Origin: Juglans regia
Lineage: Eukaryota > Streptophyta > Magnoliopsida > Fagales > Juglandaceae
Assembly (NCBI RefSeq): GCF_001411555.2
Contig: NC_049901.1
Location: 8,938,681-9,002,680 of the forward strand
DNA length: 64,000 nucleotides
Direction: 5' to 3'
In this document: positions 1 to 12,600 of the stretch, piece by piece
Layout of the letters: every line of letters begins with the position of its first letter
Numbering within the stretch: the first letter of the stretch is position 1
Program-made: the position numbers and the translations under genes
Notes under the pieces: generated by a model
Told to the model about the DNA's origin: nothing
The model's database searches: none
Seen by the model: only the letters and a program-made list of their open reading frames with translations

Positions 1-461
1 GTGCACAATGTCTTCAACAGTTCAATTAGTCCTTGTTAAATACTGAACTACACTGTCTTTATCGTTTTGCAAAGAACAGTAACCCAAAAGAAGAAAATGG
101 AATTTAAAAAAGTAAGCAGAAAGAAAGGCGGAACATTTACTTAGTAGTTTTTTTTTCTTTAATTAATAAACTTATATTATTAAATTTAATATTTTACAAC
201 TGACAGATTTTTCCACTATCAAACTCTAGGCATACATGATGGAAGAAGGATTTGCGGTATACATCCAAATGTGAGATTGGATGCTGACCAGTGTGCAAGC
301 AAGTGGGCATATCTATTCTGATCCTCCATAAATCTTTCACTTACATTTACTTGGTAGTTAATGGCAAGCAATTGGATACTCAGGCTATAGTACTAGATGG
401 AACAAAACAAAGAAAGAAGCGACAAAGTTCGGTCTCATCAGATGCATCATGCGACCTTTTC
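1..461. other. 3' flank of the first dehydrogenase gene
   Basis: I see no gene in this stretch. It lies downstream of the stop codon of the minus-strand dehydrogenase and should include its 3' UTR. It is AT-rich, with a T run near 149-158. Confidence 0.4.
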
Positions 462-3073
462 CTACAGATTAAACATAACTTTAATAGCAGTACCTCCACG
501 AGCACTTGTTTCAAAGGCATCTTCTACCTCCTGCTGCGAGAAGCCGAACCTGTGAGTTATCAATGGCTTTACATCTATCTTACCAGACTTCAAAAACTCA
601 ATGCAGAGTGGCCATGTATTCCTATATCGGAATATGCCAATCACATCAACCTCCCTGCCAGCCACAACAATTGGAAATAATCAATTGTATGAGATCAAAG
701 TTTCAAAGGGAAAAACTGAGAATTTAAGAATGACATCAAATTTCTGCTCGTAAACACACAACATAACAAACACGCACACGGAAATGCTCATAGTCAAGCC
801 ATTGGAGGATGAAACCATTATGATTGTACTGCTGGCTTGCTATTACGTATAGTGTAGGAATCTAGGATCGAAAAGGGGTGTTCAGGAATGGACGGAAAAT
901 ATAAGGAAGTCATTTGCTTTGCCATTGAAGTAGACCTACCTTGCTGCCGCTGGGATAAGAGGGGCAGTCATCTCGCTCTTAGCCAATCCAATAAGGCAAA
1001 CTTTGCCGCCTGAGCTGGTGGCATTCAAGGCAGTTGACATGGTTTTATCAAAACCAACACAATCAAAGCTGACATCAATACCAGAGCCCATGGCATTTTG
1101 TATCTTTACTACTTCTTCACCTACATCCTGAGAAATGATCTTCAAGTTAGATCATTTACTAGCACAAATAACTTGGAGGACAAAATAACTTTTCTAAAAT
1201 TGTCTGTATGTCAATAAAAATGTTCAAGTCCTTAAATGATTCGGTGAGTAGTTCAAATGACAGAGAAAAGAACAACATCAGGAACCTGAATGTTCGTTGA
1301 GACTTGAATAATCTCATCTGCACCGAGATTCTTCGCAATAGATAAACGGATATCATCAACATCAGCTATGATGACTCTAGGGGCCCCAAAAGCACGAGCA
1401 GCTAATAGTGTAACAAGGCCTATTGGTCCTGCTCCCATGATCAATACACTTGTCTCAGGACTAATATTTGCACGACGACAAGCATGGATACCAACACTGA
1501 GGGGCTCACACATAGCGCCTTCCTCCAAACTCACATTGTCAGGTAGTTTAAAACATAAATATGCTGGATGAACCACCTGGTACAAGAAAATTGCATTTGA
1601 ATTATAACTGAAAATGAAGAACATTGATTGGCATCTCCTTGATCCAACATACTGCAAATATTCCCAATTTCGCTGATAAAACAAACAGGATCTCTAACAT
1701 GGTAACATATGGTGTTTGGATGTGGTATGATTAACAAAATGGGGAGCAATTTGTACTGTTTAGTATCTCACATTTTAAAATCGCATTTCCAGAGCATTGA
1801 TTTTGGGGTGGGAATCAAACCAGCCATAAATATGCTCATATGCAAACTAACAACCTATGGTGAAAGTTGTTTTGGCAGAAGTTGGATACTAAGATCTTTA
1901 TTTGTGGATTATAATAGGGCCAAAGTAATCAAAACTTCAAAAGAAATTAATAAAATGCATGCCCACCTTAAGAAGTTATCATATTATGAAATCTGAGAGA
2001 AGCTAATCTCTATAAACCATGCCTCACTGCGGATTATATATAACATAACACATTGCATAATCTTCCTTAATTGAATCCCTATATAAATGCACTGATATGA
2101 CCTGATTTTTACATCAGTAAGATAGTGCAGACAAATTTCAACAAACTCTGGATAACTTAACAGTGGCATATTCCTGTAGATTGTTTATATTCACAAGTGA
2201 ATTTCGATTTCAAGAACAAAGTTGCAATGAACTATTTTTTATTTTTTCCCTCCCTGTAAAAACAGGATGGAAAGTAGTCAAGGATTCAAAGCCCAATGAA
2301 GTGTATTCTTTACTAATAAACATAATGTTATGAAGAGAAGCATTATGGGAAACCTTATTAGCAAGAGAGCCATTAGTCGGGGGAGAACCAAAAAATTTCA
2401 TCTCTCGGCAGAGATTGTAACGACCATTTTTGCAGAGGTCGCACCGCCGGCAACTGATTCCAGGCTCTAATGCTACACGGTCACCCACTGCTAGAGACTT
2501 CACATGGCTTCCAACTTCCTCAATGATTCCAGCACACTCGTGTCCTATAACCATGGGCTTTTTCACAATAAAGTTTGCACATCTCATCGTCTGATACGAA
2601 ACATACAAGTCATAGCAGACATCAGTTGATCACAAGAAAAAAAAAGAAAGGGGAAAAAAATATTACTAATAAGCAATCTCATCCTCTTTCTTATTGGCAA
2701 GGTACTGGGAATATATTACCTTGAAGTGATGAACATCACTTCCACATATACCCAGTGCTTTTATCTGAACTTTGACATCATGGGGCCCTAAATTTGTTAC
2801 ACGAAGTTTATGGTCAACATGAGCGACTGTCTCAAAAATTGTCGATACAATGACTTGTTTGAAACTTCATCCGATCATTTATTTTGAAACATAAACGAGA
2901 GAAGGCATTGCCTAGACGAGAAATATTAAATACAAGGAGAGACAATTTCATTTACCTAGAGCAGGGAGATGATAAGGTTGGATTTTAAGGGTTTTGATAC
3001 CAAGAAGCCAAGCAGCCATATTCTCTTCTCCATTCCTGTGTTCCTTGTCTTCACCACCAGTAACCACTGACAT
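462..3073 (-). CDS. Class II sorbitol dehydrogenase / L-idonate 5-dehydrogenase-like, zinc-dependent MDR
   Basis: Six exons on the minus strand: 3073-2956, 2787-2720, 2590-2354, 1576-1286, 1127-940 and 654-462. All introns are GT-AG and the product has 364 residues, the usual length for plant SDH. The family oxidises a polyol or L-idonate with NAD+ in the cytosol. Visible residues: catalytic zinc ligands Cys54, His79, Glu80 and Glu165; four structural-zinc cysteines at 109, 112, 115 and 123; nucleotide-binding GAGPIG at 189-194. Where the neighbouring copy has Tyr and Ala, this one has His60 (VHH) and Gly130 (FFGSPP). From memory, grape L-idonate dehydrogenase has His and Gly there, so a role in the ascorbate-to-tartrate route is inferred but unproven. 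The start is the first ATG after a CT/GA-rich leader and gives residues matching the family N-terminus. The neighbour is a divergent paralogue at 5480-8503 with identical exon phases. Confidence 0.9.
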
Positions 3074-3718
3074 CTCCCTCTCCCTCTCTCTCTCTCTCTG
3101 TCTGATTGAAGTTGAACGTACCTTATCCTCGTATACATTTCAGCTTCTGCACGTTGGCAACATGTCATGAGTCTCCACCTAACTTTTGGATTGAATCTCT
3201 CCTTCTACCAGTCTTGATTCAGGTTTTGCTCTCCTGTGATCAATTCCAGAGCTAAATAGCAAAAGCAAAACCAACTTTATTGGATTGATGCAAATTATGA
3301 TGTACATTTGGATGCTGGCCCAAACATTAAAACTTTGGAATTTTTGGCCAAAACAGCCCCCTCTATATTTTGCTTTCTCATATTCCCACGTTTAGGTATT
3401 ACATGATAATGTGGTCACTACTCACTAAAAGGCCTCTCAAACGACAATGAAATTAACAGAAGTTACTACAACATGCAAAAGCTCCGAACATGCAAATTCT
3501 GGATAGCTAATAAAATATAAGAAAATTTGATTTGTAATGAAGACATTTATATAGAATTTTAGATGGGTTTAATCTTGTGGTTATTAGCATTAAATAACTA
3601 TTGAAAATATGATTTTTTAACCAATAATTTTATTAAAATATGATTACTAATTAACATATAATCTGTAGAATGGTAAAATATGATAAAATTAAAAAAATTA
3701 AAAATTAAAAAAAAATTA

Positions 3719-3885
3719 ATATTATTTTATTATTATATAATGAATAAGTAGATAATTCAATGTGAGGATTTGATGTGAATGAAATACTCAAAGTCAAATC
3801 TATCTCATATTATTTTATTATTATATAATGAATAAATGAATAATTCAATATAAAAATTTGATGTGAATAAAATAGTCAAAATTAA
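3719..3885. repeat. Two-unit AT-rich tandem duplication
   Basis: Two units of about 90 bp, both containing 'ttattattatataatgaata' followed by 'gataattcaat/aataattcaat' and a 'tttgatgtgaat' segment, lie head to tail in the promoter interval. Confidence 0.6.
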
Positions 3886-3892
3886 ATTCATC

Positions 3893-4070
3893 TCGGCTGT
3901 GTTTAGATGTTGAACTGAGTTGAGATGATAAAATATTATTAGAATATTATTTTTTAATATTATTATTATTTTAGAATTTGAAAAAATTGAATTGTTTATT
4001 ATATTTTGTATTAGAATTTGAAAAAGTTATAATGATAAGTTGAAATGAGTTGAGATGAGTATAGGAACCA
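3893..4070 (+). mobile_element. Tourist-like MITE, copy 1
   Basis: It begins 'cggctgtgtttagatgttg' and contains the core shared by five copies in this window: 'gagttgagatga', an 'ttattattattttagaatttg' block and a closing 'aatgagttgagatgag'. The ends are degraded here. Compare 26121-26351, where the TTA duplication is clear. Confidence 0.65.
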
Positions 4071-4099
4071 AAAGAAGGATTTCACTTTCGCAATTCGTG

Positions 4100-4226
4100 C
4101 TATCGATGGAAAAATATCCCACATTTTATACAGATTTTCATAAACAAAAATGTTATACGTTGGCCGAATTTGATTCGCCTCCATTCTTTGTCATTGTTTT
4201 TCCAGACTTAAAAATATACAAAAATT
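4100..4226 (+). repeat. Upstream copy of the SDH proximal promoter segment
   Basis: A direct repeat of 5297-5421, which lies just upstream of the second dehydrogenase. Both contain 'atcccacattttatacagat', 'aaacaaaaatgttat' and 'attcgcctccattct'. The promoter segment was evidently duplicated. Confidence 0.75.
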
Positions 4227-4865
4227 CAAAAATGCTAAAGACAGTCGCTCCATACAAACGGTGGGTAAACGGCATGGCACGTCAGCTGATATTTATTAAA
4301 AAAAAAAAGAGACAAAAGTCAGAACAACAAAACTCTATTTTGTAAGGAAATGGATTCCCGCTGCTTTGGTCAAAATTTTGTATCCATCGATCTCGTCTTC
4401 GGCTTGCTTCATGGTGTTGTTCCTCTCAGATCGTTTACTTGCATGGTGTTGTGGTCTTCAAGTGGATCTATGCTCATCCATTCAACACCGTCATTTTTTT
4501 CGTGTGGGTATTCAGCTTCAAACTAGCAAGACGTCATTTGTAGACTTCAAATGAATATTTTTAGACTTTAAAATCTACCCTCCGTTTGTCATTTCTCTTT
4601 CTTTAAATGTTCTTACGCCGTTGGATAGAAAGTCGAAAGCTACAACACCAAACAAGTAAACGATCTGGGAAGAACAACACCACGAAGCAAGCCGAAGACG
4701 AGATCGATGGATAGAAGCTTTTGATCAAAGCAGTAGGAATCCATTTCCTTATAAAATAGAGTTTTATTATTCTAATTTTTATTTTTATTTTTTTAATAAA
4801 CATCAGCTGACGTGTCATGCCATTTACCCACAGTTTGTATGGAGCGACTGTCTTTAGCATTTTTG
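4227..4865. repeat. Inverted repeat in the divergent promoter (arms 4227-4455 and 4640-4865)
   Basis: The left arm read forward and the right arm read on the minus strand share 'aatgctaaagacagtcgctc', 'catcgatctcgtcttcggct' and 'agatcgtttactt'. The arms are about 225 bp with a spacer of about 185 bp. This makes a large potential hairpin between the two dehydrogenase genes. Short open frames in both arms are by-products of the repeat and are not annotated. Confidence 0.75.
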
Positions 4866-4898
4866 ATATATTTATCTTTGGATATTCGCGCTATCAAC

Positions 4899-5296
4899 CA
4901 GTGTTTTAAATTTTGTACCGTACTGGCCGGTACGGTCGAAATTTTTCGTTTCGGCCGTCCGACCGGTACATGTACTATATCTGTTCCGTACAAGCTAAAA
5001 TATCGGCTGTACCGGCTGGTACCGGACTAAATTTCGGCCTGTGTTTTTTTTTCATTTTTTCAAACTACAAACTTATTTTTTAACCTCTAATTCAGATTAG
5101 ACTATTTATAATTTATATATATATGTATTTATATATAGACTATTATTTTAGAATATAATTTATATATATATAATTTATTTATATATCGACTGTCTCGAAA
5201 TATTATTCCGAAATACTATCTCAAAACGATACTAATACCGAAATATTTTATTCTAGTACATTGACCGGTACGTCCATTACAGTATTTAAAACATTG
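4899..5296. mobile_element. hAT-type MITE, 398 bp
   Basis: The ends are imperfect inverted repeats, 'cagtgttttaaat' at the left and 'caatgttttaaat' at the right read on the minus strand. The element is flanked by an exact 8-bp duplication ctatcaac at 4891-4898 and 5297-5304, the hAT signature. Inside are GC-rich 'ggccggtacggt'-type palindromes and an AT-rich centre. It encodes no transposase and is therefore non-autonomous. It splits the promoter about 180 bp upstream of the ATG of the second dehydrogenase. Confidence 0.85.
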
Positions 5297-5421
5297 CTAT
5301 CAACGGAAAAATATCCCACATTTTATACAGATTTTTATAAACAAAAATGTTATCCGTCGGCTGAATCTGATTCGCCTCCATTCTTCTTCACTGCTTTTCC
5401 AGACTTAAAAATAAACAGAAA
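5297..5421 (+). promoter_or_regulatory. Proximal promoter/5' leader of sorbitol dehydrogenase, duplicated at 4100-4226
   Basis: This segment sits 60-180 bp upstream of the ATG at 5480 and starts immediately at the hAT duplication. It is followed by a (GA)n tract at about 5458-5476, matching the CT/GA tract in front of the opposite gene. The exact transcription start is not visible. Confidence 0.45.
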
Positions 5422-5479
5422 GTGAACCTTCAACATCTTACCTTTCATAGCTTTTAAGAGAGAGAGAGAGAGAGAGCAC

Positions 5480-8400
5480 ATGGGTAAGGGAGGGATGTCA
5501 CAGGGGGGTGCTGAGGAAGTCAGAGATGGTGAAGAAGAGAACATGGCTGTTTGGCTTGTTGGCATCAACAGCCTCAAGATTCAGCCTTTCAAGCTCCCTT
5601 CACCTGGTATCACTTTTATCTGTCTTTCTTTGCTTTTCTTGGATCAAGTAAACAGTCACAATTTTAACAGTGTTATTGAGGTTGTGCTTTCCGCTTCTTC
5701 TTTTTTCCTTTTTAAGCAAATTCACTGATGACTCTTTTGCTTAATTCTTTCTGGATATTTCTTAGGACCCCATGATGTTAGAGTTAGGATGAAGGCTGTT
5801 GGTATCTGTGGCAGTGATGTTCACTACCTCAAGGTAAACCCTTTTCAGTTGCTTCCACCTCTTTAATCTGCATCAATTGTTGTTTTCAGACCCATGTTGA
5901 ATGTTCCCTGTGTTTTCAGACCATGAGATGTGCAGATTTTGTAGTTAAAGAGCCGATGGTAATTGGGCACGAGTGTGCCGGGATCATAGAGGAAGTTGGG
6001 AGTGAGGTGAAGACTCTGTTGCCTGGCGACCGCGTGGCACTGGAGCCTGGGATTAGTTGCTGGCGTTGCAACCTTTGCAAAGAAGGTCGATACAATCTGT
6101 GCCCAGAGATGAAGTTTTTCGCCACTCCACCAGTCCATGGTTCTCTTGCAAATCAGGTCAAAATTTGAAGCGTCTCAAACCATATTAGACTTCTGCTTTA
6201 ACATACATACACCCAGCACAATACGAATCACATTTTATGCCTATTTATCTTCATTTGTAAAAGCATTCTGGTTAGTTAGCCCTTGAGTTTATTACTTAAT
6301 CTTGCTGCAAGAGAGAGGCTAAAAAAGGAATCAAGATTATGAAACTTCATCGTGATTTTATCTACCCATTTAATCCTACGGCTCTGTTCAACAAATTTAA
6401 GCGCTCTATCATGCCATCATATATATACTGAAGAATTGGACTGTACCCAAGCCCCCCACCCTTTCCATGGGACAAGGACCGCATATGATCATAATGACCT
6501 TATCACATTATCCTACTTGTGCTTTGAAAGGCAAAACAAATGTGAGTTTAAGTAGCTCAAAAGGTACTCATTTAACAGTGCTGACATCTTTTTTTTTTTT
6601 TGTGTAGAAATAGTGAACTACTCATAAACTTAAGAAAGATTAACATTATTTATGTGAAAAAAGGGGGATTAACATGAAAGCACTATTGTGAATTCATTTG
6701 GCTGATAGCTGGATTAAGTTTTGATAAGTTGGGTTGTGTAGACTATACCTCCCATAATCCTGGTGGCAGGGCATCCGATGCCTAGAATTGAATGTGATGA
6801 CTAAATTCATTGGGCAGAAAGGCCGTTTTTATGCATTTTTCTTCTGGCAGGTGGTGCATCCTGCAGACCTATGTTTTAAATTGCCGGACAATGTCAGCTT
6901 GGAGGAAGGAGCTATGTGTGAGCCGTTAAGTGTTGGTGTTCATGCTTGTCGACGAGCAAATGTTGGACCAGAAACAAATGTGTTGGTCATGGGAGCAGGA
7001 CCCATAGGGCTTGTTACGATGCTAGCAGCTCGTGCTTTTGGAGCACCTAGAATTGTCATTGTGGATGTGGATGACCACCGTTTATCAGTTGCAAAAGAGC
7101 TTGGTGCAGATGGGATTGCAAAAGTTTCGACAAATATTCAGGTTTCAGTCTTTCTTTTCAAAAAAAAAAAAAAAAAGGAATCCACAATTTTGTAAGGTAC
7201 TCAATCCCCACCTCCAACCCCTTCCAGTGGCTGTGGGAGAAAATGTTGATAGTAAACATAATGTCAAATATCTCCATCTTGTAAATTTGCTCCATTTTTG
7301 CTACTTTTTTCCAGTTTTTTTGGGTAATATTTATGTTTTAGCCTTAGCCCAAAAAAGTTCCTTAACCTGTCAATCTAACCTCAGTCTATCTTAGTTCTCT
7401 GATTAAAGTCGCAACATTAATTTTTGAAACAAATGTTAACTTCTTGCAGCGGATCAACAAGAAGATTTATGATCCATTCTTTTGTCGACTGACTATTCTT
7501 TCTACCTTTGTTTTCTCCAAATAGCTTCAAGTTCCAATGGCTGTTGCTTCAAGACACAACTTCTATTTTTTAACTTCACTATCTTACAGGATGTAGCTGA
7601 AGAAGTAGTACAAATACATAAAATAATGGGGACCAGAGTGGATGTGAGCTTTGATTGTGCAGGCTTCAATAAAACCATGTCAACAGCACTGAGTGCGACT
7701 TGTCCAGGGGGGAAAGTTTGCCTCGTGGGAATGGGTCATAGCGAGATGACTGTCCCACTCACACCAGCTGCTGCGAGGTACTGGATATTATCATATGATT
7801 GAATATATTGGATTGGGTTGAGGAATTGTAAAAGTTAGTGACAACTAGAATTCCTTTCTTGGTTTTGTGGGAAAATCATAAAGCCTGATGGTTGACATTG
7901 TAAGTTATAATTAGAGAGCAAAAGAATTGGATGCAAAGGAAAAGGCAAAGGGCATATATCTGCCTTTTTTTCATTAGTGGGAAGAAGACCTTGATAAGCA
8001 TCTCGCATGGTCAAGAATTCAAAACCTCACTTGTATAATAATCCCTTTGAAGCCACTCTCAGGGTTCAGCGTGGCCTGTTAATTGCTCAGTGCATATAGA
8101 ATGGAGAGTTGCATGTGCCCAAGTAGGAGCACATAATCTGGATACCATTGTCAGGAAATTAGCTCGAGAAAGTTGTTGGACTGTTGATTTGAGATGGAAA
8201 CCTGTTAGGCTGGTAGTATAGGGATTTGAATTTGGTATAGTGAGTTTTCTTTTTCACTCTTCGGACTTTTCTATTAACCTTTGGCGGTAATAGTTTTCCG
8301 TCTTTTGCAGGGAGGTTGATGTGATTGGCATCTTCCGTTATAAGAACACATGGCCGCTTTGCCTGGAGTTTATAAGGAGTGGTAAGATCGACGTGAAGCC

Positions 8401-8503
8401 CCTTATAACCCACAGGTTTGGGTTCTCTCAGAAAGAGGTGGAAGAAGCCTTTGAAACCAGTGCTCGAGGTGGTAATGCCATCAAGGTCATGTTTAACCTA
8501 TGA
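5480..8503 (+). CDS. SDH: Sorbitol dehydrogenase (class I), zinc-dependent MDR
   Basis: Six exons: 5480-5606, 5766-5833, 5920-6156, 6851-7141, 7590-7777 and 8311-8503, giving 367 residues. It is predicted to oxidise sorbitol and related polyols to ketoses with NAD+. Visible residues: catalytic zinc ligands Cys57, His82, Glu83 and Glu168; structural cysteines 112, 115, 118 and 126; Rossmann GAGPIG at 192-197. It has Tyr63 (VHY) and Ala133 (FFATPP), typical of ordinary plant SDH and different from the divergent neighbour. Exon lengths from exon 2 onward equal those of that neighbour (68, 237, 291, 188, 193), so the pair arose by duplication with inversion. The start is the first ATG after the GA tract and gives the familiar MGKGG N-terminus. 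A second possible acceptor before exon 3 (at 5889) would add ten residues in frame. Confidence 0.94.
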
Positions 8504-9650
8504 AGTGGGAGAAGCTTTACTGAAACAGCATTGTCTTGATACTAATAGTAAAAATGGTTTTTAGAGCTCAGTTTACCGTTATAATTAAAAAAGAGGTAAA
8601 AAAAAAAACACTAGCTTACGTATAAACTTCTTGTGGTTACCTATCTCAAAAGAGGCTTGTATAGACTTCTTGTGGTATATAGATGCAGAATTTCAGATAT
8701 TAGTGACATCTCTCCCAGGCTAAGGCTTACCATTGCAGTCGTTGCGGACCTTAGCTTAGCTATCTGGGACTGAGCTCTATCATCCACTAGCATGAAGCAT
8801 GCCTGAAGTCGGTGGTTATTCTTCTGATATAACCGTTTATCATTTCATCTGAAATTCCTTGCATCATCATAATAGACCTTTTGCACTTAATCAAGTCATG
8901 TTTCCTTGTCTTATAAAAAATAAAAGACCTTTTGCACTTGTTTACGATGTTGTGCTTTCCTCGGATTAGTTTAGACATTATATCATAATCTTGGTTCTGT
9001 AAACAGTGGTAGATGCCATTGAAATGAGAGCCATATCATACAAACCAAACACTGGTAAAGCAACTTTATGAAAGTTTACCAATTAAGCAACGATACAAAG
9101 AATTTGGCATTATAATTTATTAAGATGCTTTAGGGTAATTAAAATGCTGTCACCAGCATGTTGTGCTTTATGGCCATCGGAGAACCAAAACGCACAACTG
9201 CTGATGCTAAGTTCTACAGTCTGCGAATCTGTTTCCCTGAAGGACACTAATCTAGTATTAAGATCTGCAACAAAAATGAATGCTTTCCGATATACAATAT
9301 AGGGCACAATGATGAGTTGCAGAACACACTGACAAGAAATCTGTCTATATTGCATCAACCAATATGAATATTGGCTCAATTTTCATGAATATTTGTCAAA
9401 ATCTTACAGCCTGGATATGGTCCAAGAAGCATATCTTTATAAGTTATGACACAAGGCAAGGAGACAATAGCTTCGATGCTACTAAACAGAAAACACCAAC
9501 TACTATAAACCCCAAACCGGCATTCTCATCTTACAATTCCTTCCACGAACTCACCAATTACATAAGAGGCCAGAAAAGAAAAACTAAAGAAGAAAAAAAA
9601 GTGAACTAAGCTGATAAATATAATTCAATAGAGAAAACTAGGGTCGCTCA
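8504..9650. other. Intergenic region between convergent genes
   Basis: It holds the 3' UTRs of the plus-strand SDH and the minus-strand CCCH-WD40 gene. I see no further gene. A short direct repeat 'gaccttttgcactt' occurs at 8875-8888 and 8926-8939. Confidence 0.5.
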
Positions 9651-12600
9651 TCAGGCATTAGCTGTTGGTTCAGTTGACCACTGCCACACTTTTACTTGAC
9701 CTGCTCCATCACCAGTAAAAAACAGGCCACCAGGACCAACCTGAATTGCTCGAACCTCTTGTTTAGCAAAGATTTTACCCCTCTCGGTAAATCTAAACCA
9801 GAACATGCCAAAAGAAAACAAACAGATTTAAGTTGGTTATTGGAAACAAACAACCAAAATAAATAAAATTTAAAAAAAGAAGAAGATGGGAGACAAGTTA
9901 AAACCAAGAAAACACTCACGATGGCAGATCATACAGGTGGACAGAGTTACCATTGGAAGAGCATAGCAAAATTGGCTTGGCTTCCGAATCATGCATTCCA
10001 CGGAGGGTAAGTAGGCCCTGCAGCAGCCAAATTCATAACATCACTAAACTAACTATAGTAGGATATAAAGTATGACGGTGCAATGGTAATTCAATGTTTC
10101 GTAAATCTACAAGTAATTCCACCCCAATCCGATAACCTCCTTTTTCTATCATAATCCAATACCGATATAAGTTAAAGAAGTTGGGATTCACCTCCCCCAC
10201 CTCCCTCTTTCCCAAAAAAAAAAAAAAAATCCAACTCCATACTCAACATTTGTAATAAGATTATGATTCACCTGGGAATATTGGAGACCCAACTCTTTGA
10301 GTGGATGCCGAAACTAGAAAAGAAGTGAATGAAAAAACAATAAAATAAAATAAAACATATGATCTTTTTTTTTTTATATATATTTATAAGTAAATAAAAC
10401 ATATGATCTAATACTAAGATAAGGTTATCTATAATGGAACAAATAAATTCAACCTAACTATGATCCAATGCTTTGGTCAATAAATCTGGCTAATTGAGTC
10501 TCAGTTTATACAATGTCTTTGTTGATGATTTGTCAGAGTGACAATTTACTTCAATATGTATTTAGTTAACCACATAAAAAAATTATAATATGTATTTTGA
10601 ATAACTCAATATGTCTTTGTTGATGATTTGTCACAGTGACAATTTACTTCAATATGTATCATTGTATTTAAGTTAACCGCATAAAAAAGAACTTCACCAT
10701 GTATTTAGTTAACCACAAAAAAATTATAATATGTATTTTGAATAACTCAATATGTAATCTCCCATTAAAAGAAAATGGATCTTACAATAGCAAAAAAAAT
10801 TTGAGAACCACCAAACCTGGAATAGATATTTAGTTAACACATGCACAAATTTCCATTAGTTACAAATTTTTTAATAATCTGAAATATCGTTTAGGTCATT
10901 TGAATCCTGAAATAGTGTAAATCAAAACCTTATGTCAAGGGCAATCACAGTTACTCTAGTATAGTATCTATAAACAGCCAAATTCTGTATCAATAAAGGA
11001 AAGCTGGAAAACCCATTTAAGCCTATCTCATGGTATGAACAAAAAATTCAATACAAGTCAGCATACTTTACAACAAAATCTCCCAAGGTTTAGATGACCC
11101 AAAATAAATTTCATAATCTCAACAAATGTATACCAAGATTGAACGAAGATGCTCATTTTAGCAGTGTCAACATCTTAATTTAAGATATTACAAACAAATG
11201 CATCAACAAGCTCCCAACTTCAATTCTGATATGGCTAACTTATTTGCAAATCAAATTTCAATATGCATGGCCAAGCTAAATAAAACATCATAAACAGCAT
11301 ACATGTTCTTCTTCGTGAGTGTATGTGACTTCCAAATTTCCACTTTCTGTAGCAACCCACACCTGAACGAACAAAAATTGGAAGCAAAAAGTTTATAGCT
11401 CTAGCGCATATGAAGATAAACATGTGTAAATACAGTATGGGACAAGCACTAGAGACATCAACCTTTATTGTTTGGTCTAATGAACATGATAATAGAAACT
11501 GGTCCCAGCAAAGAACAGACATCACAACTGCAGTATGCTCTTTAAGTGTCTGTATACACTGCAAAGTTTCAAGGTTCCAGACCTGAAAAAGAAGGATGCA
11601 AATTTTTTTTTTTTTTTTTTTTTTGATAAGTAATAGAAGGATGCAAAATTTTGAAAAGAAAAAATGTCAAAATGCAGACAAAGAGATACCAAATCCAACT
11701 ACAATGCAATTTCAAATCAAGACCCTAGAATTACACCAAAAGGATGAGATGTACAGGAGAAATATAATGCTGAAACCGACTTACTCTTATAGTACAGTCC
11801 ATGGACCCAGAATAGAGTCTATTAGCTCCAACTACTAGTGAAACAACTCCAAGGGTATGACCTTTAAGGGATGCAGCTGGTTCAAAACAATTGGTAACAG
11901 CATTAAACTTCCATGCCAATATAGACCCATCCTGCACCAAAGAAAATCTTCCTTCAATCCTGTAAAACATGTTAATTCCTAAAGATGCACTGGCTCTTCC
12001 CTTGGTGAGATTCAGGCTACATTATTGAATCTAGCTTCCAAGGAAACTTTTTGATAAATTAGCTTCCAAGGAAAGGGGCCTTGTGTACCATATGTTCATT
12101 TACAGTAGAAATCACATATTCAGAACCCCCTAATATCCTGATGGGAGTAGAGATACATGCATGACTGTCTACTGATAACTACAAAAATACCCTTCCACTT
12201 TTTTCCAATTTTGGTTTTCTTTACTCTTCATACCTTCTTAAGTGTGTTGAATTTTACATCCCCAAAAAAAAAAAAAAAAAAAAAAAAAATCTGATAATTC
12301 ATATAACATAGTTAAAACAATCAGATGGTTCATGTAATGCGGTATGATATTCATTATAAACCTACGGCAGGAAGCCTAATAAGACCGCCAGAAGTTTTAG
12401 AAGAAACCATGACGAGTGAGAAGCAAACACTCATTTTATTTTTTTTATAAGAAGAGAAGCAGACACTCAGAAATCCAGAAAATTACCTGCGTACCAGCAA
12501 AGAGTAAATCACTACCCACAACCATGGCATAAACTTGTCCTACAGGCCCACTTAGACTCAGCTCAGTAGAAGTTTGGGTGTTCCATGCCTGCAACACCAT

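Noticed and set aside
10273..10314. Possible extra exon in the CCCH-WD40 gene (reads FRHPLKELGLQYS with splice-like ends)
   Set aside because: Exon 7 (11303) joins exon 8 (10017) in frame and in the expected WD40 text. The 42-bp segment has no counterpart I recall in the family.
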